Assembly: GCF_014138045.1 (NCBI RefSeq)
Contig: NZ_JACGXA010000001.1
Coordinates: 431,501 to 495,500 of the forward strand
Reading direction: 5' to 3'
DNA length: 64,000 nt
Source: Nocardioides ginsengisegetis
Lineage (GTDB): Bacteria; Actinomycetota; Actinomycetes; Propionibacteriales; Nocardioidaceae
The translations under genes and the position numbers were made by a program. Every line of letters begins with the position of its first letter. Positions within the stretch are counted from its first letter, which is position 1. Below, in pieces: positions 56,872 through 64,000 of this stretch. The notes below the pieces were generated by a model. The model ran no database searches, was not told the DNA's origin, and saw only the letters and a list, made by a program, of their open reading frames with translations.

Positions 56872-58698
56872 TCAGGGGACGTAGACGACCTGGGTGACGC
56901 CGTCGATGGAGAGCGTGACGTTCCGCGCGAAGGCGCCCGGGGCGACCTGCCACTCGTGGACCTGCGCGCCGCGGCCGTCCTTGCCGATCCGGATCGGGTT
57001 GAACGTGCAGTCGCACCAGGGGTGACCCGGGCTGTCGTAGATGAACGCCTTGGGTGAGGTGCCGGAGGCGAAGCCCTCGGCGTAGACGTTGTACCAGTGG
57101 CAGCCGGTGCCGTTGCTGCACGCGTCGGCGGTGCGGACCAGCCGGACCACGCGGGGCGCGGCGGTGCCGCAGGCGCGCACCGGGTCGCTGGCCGCCTGCT
57201 GGTCGCCGTCGGCCACCGTCGTGCGCGCCGACAGGCAGCCGCGGTCGCCGCCCTGGCGGGTCGGGACCGTGACCCGCTTGCCGGAGGCGTCGGTCCAGCC
57301 GTCGCCGGTGTTGACCTGGACGACGGGGTGCAGCCCGGCCTTCGCCTTCGGCGCGGCCAGGACGAAGGCCACCGAGCGGTAGGCCGGGGCAGCCCGCACC
57401 TGCGGCGGCTTCGGAGCGGCGAGCGGGGTCACCGGCGTCGATGCCGAGGGCGACGGGGAGGTGCTGGTCGTCGGCTCGCTGGAGGTCGGAGCCTTCTCGT
57501 CGTCGCCACCCGCGGCGGCGACGACCGCGGTGGTCCCCACGGCCACGAGTGCCGCGGCGACCAGGGCGGGGACCAGCCAGCGGCGACCCCGCGACGCGGT
57601 CGCGGCGTGCTGCGCCGGCGGCCCGGGCGGGACGACCGGCGGCACTGCGGGGAGGTCGCGGATCACGGTGCTGTCGAGCGGCGGCTCGGCGGCCGGCTCG
57701 GCGGCAATCGGTGCGGCGGCCAGCTCGGCAATCGGCTCGGCCGGGACGTCGACCAGCGGCATCGAGGTGGCGCGGGTGCGGTCCTCGTCCTGGTCGACGG
57801 GTGCGCCGGCGGCCTGCTGGGGCGGGATCGGGAGCGGCACGACGGCGGCGTCGATGTCCTTGATGATCGCCAGCAGCTCGGCGCGCAGCTGGGCCGCCGA
57901 CGGCGTACGGCGCTCCGGGTCCTTGTTGAGCGCGCCTGCCAGGACGGCGTCGATGCGGTCGTCGACGGGGTGGCCGGTGTCGAGCTGCGGGACCTGGCCG
58001 TTGATGTGGGCGTTCATCATCTGGAAGTCGGTGCCGCTGTAGGGCGCGTCGCCGGTCAACGCGGCCCAGAGCAGGCAGCCGATGGAGTAGATGTCGCCGC
58101 GCTCGTCGGCGGCGTGCCCGAAGTGCCGCTCCGGCGCCATGTAGGCGGGGCTGCCGATCAGGGTGCCGGTGCGGGTCAGGCTGGCGCGCTTCTCGTCCTG
58201 GCCGTCCACGGCGATGCCGAAGTCGCACAGGTAGGGGATCAGCCCCTCGGGCCGGCTCCACAGCAGCACGTTGCCGGGCTTGACGTCGCGGTGGATGACG
58301 CCGTGGGCGTGCGCGTCGGCGAGCGCCTCGCACACCTGGGCGACGAGGGAGAGGGCGGCGCGGCGGTCGAGCGGACCGTTCCGGGCGATCCAGCTGTGCA
58401 GGTCGCCGTCGGGGAAGAGCTCGGTCACGAAGAAGACGGTGTCGTCGTGCTCGCCGTACTCGTGGATGCCCACGATGTTGCGCGAGCGGATCCGGGCCAG
58501 CACGTTGGCCTCCCGGGCGAACCGCTGCTGGTAGTCCTCGCGGTCCGGCAACGAGGGGAGCACGATCTTCAGCGCCACCGACCGGTTGAGCACCTTGTCG
58601 ACGGCCTCGTAGACCACGCCCATGCCGCCGTGCCCGAGCTGGCGCACGATGCGGTAGCGACCGCCGTACTCGTCGCCCGCCTTAGGAAATCCCGCCAT
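56872..58698 (-). CDS. PknB-type Ser/Thr protein kinase with extracytoplasmic domain
   Basis: The 608-residue membrane kinase has the glycine loop GHGGMG (22-27), Lys44, HRDVKPGN (catalytic Asp138), DFG (159-161) and GSPAYMAPE. A Pro/Ala-rich juxtamembrane linker (290-370), one membrane helix (about 373-396), and a Cys-containing outer domain (about 440-608, CHWYNVYAEGF and CDCTF) follow. There is no PASTA repeat, so the ligand differs from that of PknB. It lies alone between the ABC operon and FO synthase. Confidence 0.92.
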   Translation of the reverse strand: MAGFPKAGDEYGGRYRIVRQLGHGGMGVVYEAVDKVLNRSVALKIVLPSLPDREDYQQRFAREANVLARIRSRNIVGIHEYGEHDDTVFFVTELFPDGDLHSWIARNGPLDRRAALSLVAQVCEALADAHAHGVIHRDVKPGNVLLWSRPEGLIPYLCDFGIAVDGQDEKRASLTRTGTLIGSPAYMAPERHFGHAADERGDIYSIGCLLWAALTGDAPYSGTDFQMMNAHINGQVPQLDTGHPVDDRIDAVLAGALNKDPERRTPSAAQLRAELLAIIKDIDAAVVPLPIPPQQAAGAPVDQDEDRTRATSMPLVDVPAEPIAELAAAPIAAEPAAEPPLDSTVIRDLPAVPPVVPPGPPAQHAATASRGRRWLVPALVAAALVAVGTTAVVAAAGGDDEKAPTSSEPTTSTSPSPSASTPVTPLAAPKPPQVRAAPAYRSVAFVLAAPKAKAGLHPVVQVNTGDGWTDASGKRVTVPTRQGGDRGCLSARTTVADGDQQAASDPVRACGTAAPRVVRLVRTADACSNGTGCHWYNVYAEGFASGTSPKAFIYDSPGHPWCDCTFNPIRIGKDGRGAQVHEWQVAPGAFARNVTLSIDGVTQVVYVP

Positions 58699-58741
58699 CC
58701 CCGCCTCAGCCCCGTCGTCGGCGGCGTGCCGCCCCCATGTA

Positions 58742-58771
58742 CCCGGCGGATTTTACGTTGTTTTCGCCGGG
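58742..58771 (-). terminator. Hairpin downstream of FO synthase
   Basis: CCCGGCG and CGCCGGG arms form a 7-bp stem with an A/T-rich loop, 28 nt after the FO synthase stop codon on the minus strand. Confidence 0.4.
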
Positions 58772-58798
58772 CTCCCGCATGATGCCCCGTTTCGACGC

Positions 58799-61342
58799 TC
58801 AGCGCGAGGGCAGCGACCCCGGCGAGCCGTAGGTCGTGGTGCGTTCGCGGACCGGGCGGCCGATGCCGGCGCCGATCTCGGTGAGCTCCTCGACGGTCTT
58901 GGCCGAGCCGTGCTCGGAGCCGGCCATCCGGGAGATGGTCTCCTCCATGAGGGTGCCGCCGACGTCGTTGGCGCCGGCGCGGAGCATGGCGCGGGTGCCG
59001 TCGACGCCGAGCTTGACCCAGCTGGTCTGGATGTTGTCGATCCGGCCGTGCAGCAGGATCCGGGCCAGGGCGTGGACGGCGAGGTTGTCGCGGTGGCCGG
59101 GGCCGGGGCGGGCGACGCCGGCGAGGTAGATCGGCGCGGAGTGGTGCACGAAGGGCAGCGGCACGAACTCGGTGAAGCCGGCGTTGCCGTGCTCGCGTGC
59201 GGTGTCCTGGATGCCGGAGAGCACCCGGAGGTGGCCGACCCAGTGGCGCGGGTTGTCGACGTGGCCGTACATCATCGTGCTGGTCGTGGGGATGCCCACC
59301 CGGTGGGCGGTGCTGATGATCTCGACCCAGGTCCGGGTGGGCAGCTTGCCCTTGGTGAGCACCCAGCGGACCTCGTCGTCGAGGATCTCGGCGGCGGTGC
59401 CCGGGATCGAGCCGAGGCCGGACTCGCGGGCCTTGATGAGGAAGTCCTCGAAGGACAGGCCGGTGCGGGTGGCGCCGTTGACGATCTCCATGGGGGAGAA
59501 GGCGTGCACGTGCATGCCGGGGACGCGCTGCTTCACGGCCGTGGCGAGGTCGAAGTAGGCGGTGCCGGGCAGCTCGGGGTCGATGCCGCCCTGCATGCAG
59601 ACCTCGGTGGCGCCGAGCTGCCAGGCCTCCTCGGCGCGGTCGGCGACCTGCTCGAGCGACAGTGAGAACGCGTCGGCGTCGGTGCGGCGCTGGGCGAAGG
59701 CGCAGAAGCGGCAGCCGACGTAGCAGACGTTGGTGAAGTTGATGTTGCGGTTGACGACGTAGGTGACGTCGTCGCCCACGGTGTCGCGGCGCAGGTCGTC
59801 GGCCAGTCGGACCACCTGCTCCAGGAGGGCTCCCTCGGCGGTGATCAGGGTGAGGGCGTGCTCGTCGGCGAGGTTGCCCGGGTCGCGCTCGGCCGCGGCC
59901 AGGGCCTCGCGGCCCTCGGCGTGCAGCACGGCGGGTCCACCGGTCAGGGCGGCGGCGTCCTTGACCGAGTCCCAGTCGCCGTAGACGTTGCCGAAGTCCG
60001 AGCGGCGGTCCTCGGTGCGGCCCCCGCCGGGTCCTTCACGGTCGACGGCCTCGTGCAGGTCGGTGCGTCCGACGCTGGCGAACCCGCCGTCGGGCTCCTG
60101 CCAGGGCAGCCCGACCGGACGTACGCCGACCTGCGCGAGCCCGTCCTCGTCGGCCAGTGCGGCCACGTGCGCGGAGACCCGGGGGTCCAGCCACGGCTCG
60201 CCGCGGACGACGTACTCGGGGTGGACGGTGAGCCGGGGGCGCAGCTCGAAACCGCACTCGGCGGTGATGTCGCGGAGCCGGTCGAGGCTGGGCCAGGGCC
60301 GCTCGGGGTTGACGTGGTCAGGGGTCAGTGGGGAGACGCCGCCCCAGTCGTCGACGCCGGCACCGAGTAGGGCGCGGCACTCCGAGAGGTCGACCAGGTT
60401 GGGCGGCGCCTGGACGCGCGCCTTGGGCCCGAGGACGAGGCGGGTGACGGCGATGGCGGCGCGGTAGTCGTCGAGGGCGAGGTCGTCGGCGTGCCGCATG
60501 GCGGTGTCGGGCTTGGCCCGGAAGTTCTGGACGATCACCTCCTGCACCGCGCCGTAGCGCTTCAGCGTGGCGCGCAGCGCGAAGATCGTCTCGGCCCGCT
60601 CGGTCAGCGTCTCGCCGATGCCGACGAGCAGCCCGGTGGTGAAGGGGATCGAGAGCCGACCGGCGTCCTCCAGCACCTGCAGCCGGACGGCGGGATCCTT
60701 GTCGGGGGAACCGTGGTGGGCCTCGCCCTTCTCCTCGAAGAGCCGGCGCGAGGTGGTCTCGAGCATCATCCCCATCGAGGGGGAGACCGGCTTGAGGCGG
60801 TTCATCTCCTCCCAGGACATGACGCCGGGGTTGAGGTGGGGCAGGAGGCCGGTCTCCTCGAGCACCCGCACCGCCATCGCACGGACGTAGGCCAGCGTGG
60901 AGTCGTAGCCCTCCTCGTCGAGCCAGGCGCGGGCCTCGGGCCAGCGGTCCTCGGGGCGGTCGCCGAGGGTGAAGAGGGCCTCGAGGCAGCCGAGCTCGGC
61001 GCCCTGGCGGGCGATCTCGAGGATCTCGTCGGGGGAGAGGAACATCCCGTGCCCGGCCCGCTTCAGCTGGCCCGGCGACTCGACGAAGGTGCAGTAGTGG
61101 CAGCGGTCGCGGCACAGCTTCGTGACCGGGATGAAGACCTTGGGAGAGTAGGTGACGACCCCCGGGCGACCGGCCCCGGCCAGCCCGGCGTCACGGACCT
61201 GCGCGGCGGCCGCGGTCAGCCGGTCGAGGTCCTCACCGCGGGTGGCCAGCAGGACGGTGGCCTCGGCGACGTCCAGGGCGGCACCGCGCTCGGCGCGCGC
61301 CAACGCCCGGCGTACTTGCTGGGGAGTCGGCTGCTCGCTCAT
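58799..61342 (-). CDS. fbiC: FO synthase (fused CofG/CofH, F420 biosynthesis)
   Basis: The enzyme joins a tyrosine-derived group to 5-amino-6-ribitylaminouracil to form FO, the chromophore of coenzyme F420. The 847-residue protein has two radical-SAM halves: CRDRCHYC (C77, C81, C84) in the CofG part and CYVGCRFC (C540, C544, C547) in the CofH part. The ATG at 61342 gives the normal fused length. Part of the frame upstream of it only mirrors the transporter gene. Confidence 0.96.
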   Translation of the reverse strand: MSEQPTPQQVRRALARAERGAALDVAEATVLLATRGEDLDRLTAAAAQVRDAGLAGAGRPGVVTYSPKVFIPVTKLCRDRCHYCTFVESPGQLKRAGHGMFLSPDEILEIARQGAELGCLEALFTLGDRPEDRWPEARAWLDEEGYDSTLAYVRAMAVRVLEETGLLPHLNPGVMSWEEMNRLKPVSPSMGMMLETTSRRLFEEKGEAHHGSPDKDPAVRLQVLEDAGRLSIPFTTGLLVGIGETLTERAETIFALRATLKRYGAVQEVIVQNFRAKPDTAMRHADDLALDDYRAAIAVTRLVLGPKARVQAPPNLVDLSECRALLGAGVDDWGGVSPLTPDHVNPERPWPSLDRLRDITAECGFELRPRLTVHPEYVVRGEPWLDPRVSAHVAALADEDGLAQVGVRPVGLPWQEPDGGFASVGRTDLHEAVDREGPGGGRTEDRRSDFGNVYGDWDSVKDAAALTGGPAVLHAEGREALAAAERDPGNLADEHALTLITAEGALLEQVVRLADDLRRDTVGDDVTYVVNRNINFTNVCYVGCRFCAFAQRRTDADAFSLSLEQVADRAEEAWQLGATEVCMQGGIDPELPGTAYFDLATAVKQRVPGMHVHAFSPMEIVNGATRTGLSFEDFLIKARESGLGSIPGTAAEILDDEVRWVLTKGKLPTRTWVEIISTAHRVGIPTTSTMMYGHVDNPRHWVGHLRVLSGIQDTAREHGNAGFTEFVPLPFVHHSAPIYLAGVARPGPGHRDNLAVHALARILLHGRIDNIQTSWVKLGVDGTRAMLRAGANDVGGTLMEETISRMAGSEHGSAKTVEELTEIGAGIGRPVRERTTTYGSPGSLPSR

Positions 61343-61358
61343 CGTGCTCAGGCTAACC

Positions 61359-61389
61359 GCGGGCCCGGGAGGTGGACCCCCGGGCCCGC
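61359..61389 (-). terminator. Hairpin after the MMPL transporter gene
   Basis: GCGGGCCCGGG and its complement form an 11-bp stem with a 9-nt loop, 13 nt after the MMPL stop on the minus strand and just ahead of fbiC. Confidence 0.6.
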
Positions 61390-61401
61390 AGGTTGGTCTG
61401 G

Positions 61402-63507
61402 TCAGCGGGAGGCGGGCTCCCACTCGTCGACGGGTGCGGTGACCTCGGTCGGCTGGTCGCCGCGATCGAGCTTGCTCGGCCACCAGATCTTGCTGCCCAG
61501 GTCGAGGTTGAGCGCGGTGACCAGGACCGACCGGACGATCATCGTGTCGAGGATGACGCCCAGCGCGACCGCGGTGCCCATCTCGGCGAGGAACACCAGC
61601 GGGATGGAGCCGAGGACGGCGAAGGTCGCCGCGAGCACCAGGCCGGCCGAGGTGATCACGCCACCGGTGGCCGACAGGGCGATCAGCGAGCCCTGGCGGG
61701 TGCCCTTGGTCATCGTCTCCTCGCGGACCCGGGTCATCAGGAAGATGTTGTAGTCGATGCCCAGGGCGACGAGGAAGACGAACACGAAGAGCGGGAACGA
61801 GGCGTCGGCGCCGTTGAAGCCGAAGACGTACTCGAACAGCAGCGTGGAGATGCCCAGCGCTGCCCCGAAGGACAGCACCACGGTCAGCATCAGCAGCAGC
61901 GGCGAGAGCAGGGCCCGCAGCAGCACCATCAGGATGAGCATCACGACGATCAGGACGACCGGGATGATCACCTTGTTGTCGCGGGTGGAGGCCTTCTCGA
62001 TGTCGAGGTAGAGCGCGGACGTGCCGCCCACGAGGGCGTCGGCCCCGCTCACGCCGTGGACCGCGGTGCGGACCTCGGTGACCTTGTCGAAGGCCGCTTG
62101 CGCGGCGACGTCGCCCGGAACCGTGGCGGTCACGAGGGCGACCCCGTCGACCGGCGGGACCGAGGTGTCGGGGGTGCTCAGCCCGGGGACCGTGGCCATC
62201 GCGGCGGCGACGTCCTGGGCCTTGTCGGCGTTGGCGACGACCATGATCGGGGTCGAGGTGTCGACGAGACCGTGCTCGATGAGGACCTTCTGTCCCTTCA
62301 CCGAGTCGAACTCCTTGGTGTACTGGTCCTCGGTGGACAGGCCGTGGGCGTCGAGCTTGAACAGGCCCAGGCAGGCCACGAGCAGCACCACGGTCGTGCC
62401 GACCCAGACCGCGCGCGGGCGCGGGGAGATCCGGCGTCCGACGCGTGCCCACAGGCCCGAGGCGGTCGGCTCGGCCGAGCCCATGTGGGGGCGCGCCGGC
62501 CAGAAGATCCAGCGGCCGCAGATGACCAGCAGCGCGGGCAGCAGGGTGACCATCACCAGCAGGGTGATGCCGACGCCGATCGCGTTGACCGGGCCGAGGC
62601 CGGCCGTGGAGTTCATCTCGGCCAGCATCAGGCAGAGCATGCCGACCACGACGGTGCCGGCGCTGGCGAAGATGGCCGGGGCCGCGCGGTGCAGCGCGAA
62701 GGCCATCGCTTCGTGCCGGTCCTCGTGGCGGCGCAGCTCCTCGCGGTAGCGGGCCACGAGAAGCAGGGCGTAGTCGGTGCCGGCGCCGACGACCAGGACG
62801 GTCAGGATGCCCTGGGACTGGCCGTTGACGGTGAGGTCGGCGTACTTGGCAAGGAAGTAGATGACCGCCTCGGAGGTGAACAGGGCGAAGACGGCGCTGA
62901 TGATCGGCAGCAGCCAGAGGACCGGGCTGCGGTAGGTGAAGAGCAGGATCAGAATGACCACGCCGAGCGTGGCGAACAGCAGGGTGCCGTCGATGCCGGC
63001 GAAGGCCTCGGCCGAGTCGGCGGCCTGGCCACCGGGACCGGCGATGTGGGTGGTGACCCCGTCGATCGCCATGATCTCGCGGAGCTTGTCGGCGGTGGCG
63101 GGGAGGTCGTTCCAGCCGTTCTGGCCGAAGTTGTAGGTCACGACGGTCTGGGCGACCTCACCGTCCTGGGACGGGATCGGGCCCTGGACCTGGCCCACGA
63201 CGCCCTTCATGTCCTGGATCTCGGCGACCTGCTCCTTGATCGCGGACAGGTCGCCGGGGGTCAGGCCGCCGGAGCGGGTGTAAACGAGGACGGTGGGGAT
63301 GTCGTTCTGGTCCTGGAAGGGGGCGAGCTTCTCCAGCGCGCGCGTCGACTCGGCCGACGCGGGCAGCCAGGAGGAGGCCTCGTTGTTCTGGACATCGGTC
63401 AGCTTCGAGGCGAAGCCGCCGGCGACGCCGAAGATGATGATCCAGGCGACGAGGACGATCCACTTGGTGACTCTGCCGGTGAGCTTGCCGGCGATCTGAC
63501 GATGCAT
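61402..63507 (-). CDS. MMPL-family transporter
   Basis: The 701-residue RND-type protein has 11-12 membrane segments: one N-terminal, five after a first outer loop (about 175-345), one near 365-385, and five more near 520-680. The [18 protein letters not shown] and [15 protein letters not shown] segments in helix 4 of each half are the conserved proton-relay regions. By family it exports lipids or drugs. Substrate not known. Confidence 0.9.
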   Translation of the reverse strand: MHRQIAGKLTGRVTKWIVLVAWIIIFGVAGGFASKLTDVQNNEASSWLPASAESTRALEKLAPFQDQNDIPTVLVYTRSGGLTPGDLSAIKEQVAEIQDMKGVVGQVQGPIPSQDGEVAQTVVTYNFGQNGWNDLPATADKLREIMAIDGVTTHIAGPGGQAADSAEAFAGIDGTLLFATLGVVILILLFTYRSPVLWLLPIISAVFALFTSEAVIYFLAKYADLTVNGQSQGILTVLVVGAGTDYALLLVARYREELRRHEDRHEAMAFALHRAAPAIFASAGTVVVGMLCLMLAEMNSTAGLGPVNAIGVGITLLVMVTLLPALLVICGRWIFWPARPHMGSAEPTASGLWARVGRRISPRPRAVWVGTTVVLLVACLGLFKLDAHGLSTEDQYTKEFDSVKGQKVLIEHGLVDTSTPIMVVANADKAQDVAAAMATVPGLSTPDTSVPPVDGVALVTATVPGDVAAQAAFDKVTEVRTAVHGVSGADALVGGTSALYLDIEKASTRDNKVIIPVVLIVVMLILMVLLRALLSPLLLMLTVVLSFGAALGISTLLFEYVFGFNGADASFPLFVFVFLVALGIDYNIFLMTRVREETMTKGTRQGSLIALSATGGVITSAGLVLAATFAVLGSIPLVFLAEMGTAVALGVILDTMIVRSVLVTALNLDLGSKIWWPSKLDRGDQPTEVTAPVDEWEPASR

Positions 63508-63611
63508 GGGAGAACTCCATCACGGGGCGGGGACAGTCGGCATCGGGGTTTTCCCTGATCAGACCCGAACTGTGACCTCGACTCATCGGTGGAGCCGTTG
63601 CCGGCTCCCCG

Positions 63612-64000
63612 TCAGGAGGTCACCTCGCAGTTCTGGACGACGTTGGTGCCCGGACCGCCGCTGCAGACGTCGTTGTTGCCGCCGGGCGGGAAGGGCGGAG
63701 TGCCGGGGTTCGGGTTGTCGCCGTCGATGAAGTCGTCGCCCGGACCTCCGGCGATGTTGTCGCTGCCGAAGTTGCCGTAGAGGGTGTCGTTGTCCGGACC
63801 GCCGGCGATCACGTCGTTGAGCGGACCACCCAAGGCCTCGTCATCACCGGGACCGGCGTTGATCGTGTCGACACCACCGAACCCGATGATCTCGTCGGCG
63901 CCCATGCCACCGTCCAGTGTGTCGTTGCCGCCCAGGCCGGCCAGGAAGTCGTCACCCTGACCGCCGCTCAGCGTGTCGTCGTTCGCCCCGTTCGACGGGA
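63612..64000 (-). CDS. RTX-type calcium-binding repeat protein (C-terminal part)
   Basis: The visible 129 residues hold nonapeptide repeats such as GGQGDDFLAG, GGNDTLDGG, GGPDNDTLYG and GGPGDDFIDG, the beta-roll calcium-binding motif of secreted proteins, and end with a Cys pair region (NDVCSGGPGTNVVQNC). The 5' end lies beyond the right edge, so full size and function are unknown. Confidence 0.85.
   Translation of the reverse strand, partial: PSNGANDDTLSGGQGDDFLAGLGGNDTLDGGMGADEIIGFGGVDTINAGPGDDEALGGPLNDVIAGGPDNDTLYGNFGSDNIAGGPGDDFIDGDNPNPGTPPFPPGGNNDVCSGGPGTNVVQNCEVTS

Overview
The window is a 64 kb stretch of a very GC-rich actinobacterial chromosome, most likely Nocardioidaceae (Nocardioides-like). 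Pointers: a mycothiol-dependent formaldehyde dehydrogenase, a fused CofG/CofH FO synthase for coenzyme F420, a groES-groEL1 operon with tandem CIRCE boxes and a His-rich GroEL tail, a guaB/guaB3 pair, a 6C small RNA ahead of guaA, PknB-type and SigE-family regulators, and many TANNNT -10 boxes 6-8 nt from start codons (leaderless transcripts). The genus is inferred; no 16S is present.

Layout: 1-1.7 kb, SigE-family sigma factor plus membrane beta-propeller-like partner (a paralogous pair sits at 8.0-9.8 kb). 1.8-4.5 kb, formaldehyde detoxification (mscR, coupled MBL hydrolase) and a stand-alone B12-binding protein with a CarH-like Wx9EH signature. 4.5-7.9 kb, THUMP-like methyltransferase, then groES-groEL1. 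9.9-15.8 kb, housekeeping: YciI, ACT-GNAT, guaB, DinB-like, guaB3, nitrilase, rnhA. 15.8-23.2 kb, a CoA-dependent aromatic (probably 2-aminobenzoate or salicylate type) catabolic cluster: RidA, FAH hydrolase, cupin, thioesterase, CoA ligase, monooxygenase/OYE fusion, PaaX regulator. This cluster is bracketed by a 35-bp near-perfect duplication of the 3' end of rnhA. 23.3-29.6 kb, an accessory stretch of orphan genes (lipoprotein, small membrane proteins, phage-like SNF2 helicase, bPH protein, F420 oxidoreductase, GIY-YIG protein) ending at tRNA-Gly(UCC). 29.6-36 kb, scattered small metabolic genes and an MFS transporter. 36.2-41.9 kb, glpD, an aldehyde dehydrogenase coupled to a GMC oxidoreductase, and a membrane protein. 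42-43.9 kb, 6C RNA and guaA. 43.9-51.7 kb, a 2585-aa secreted multidomain protein carrying a 1125-bp tandem repeat. 51.9-56.8 kb, VOC protein, ROK regulator and a sugar ABC transporter. 56.9-63.5 kb, Ser/Thr kinase, FO synthase and MMPL transporter. The right edge cuts an RTX-repeat protein.

How the genes fit together: the catabolic cluster reads as a complete activation (ligase), hydroxylation/reduction (fusion enzyme), CoA release (thioesterase), ring processing (cupin, FAH, RidA) and control (PaaX) module, with five genes joined by 4-nt stop/start overlaps. F420 made with the help of FO synthase would serve the F420-type oxidoreductase at 27.4 kb. guaB and guaA supply GMP. The ROK regulator and the divergent ABC transporter share a 12-bp inverted repeat that is a likely operator. 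The strongest leads for new biology are the rnhA-end duplication around the catabolic cluster, the B12 photosensor-like protein next to formaldehyde genes, and the recent 375-aa module amplification in the giant surface protein.
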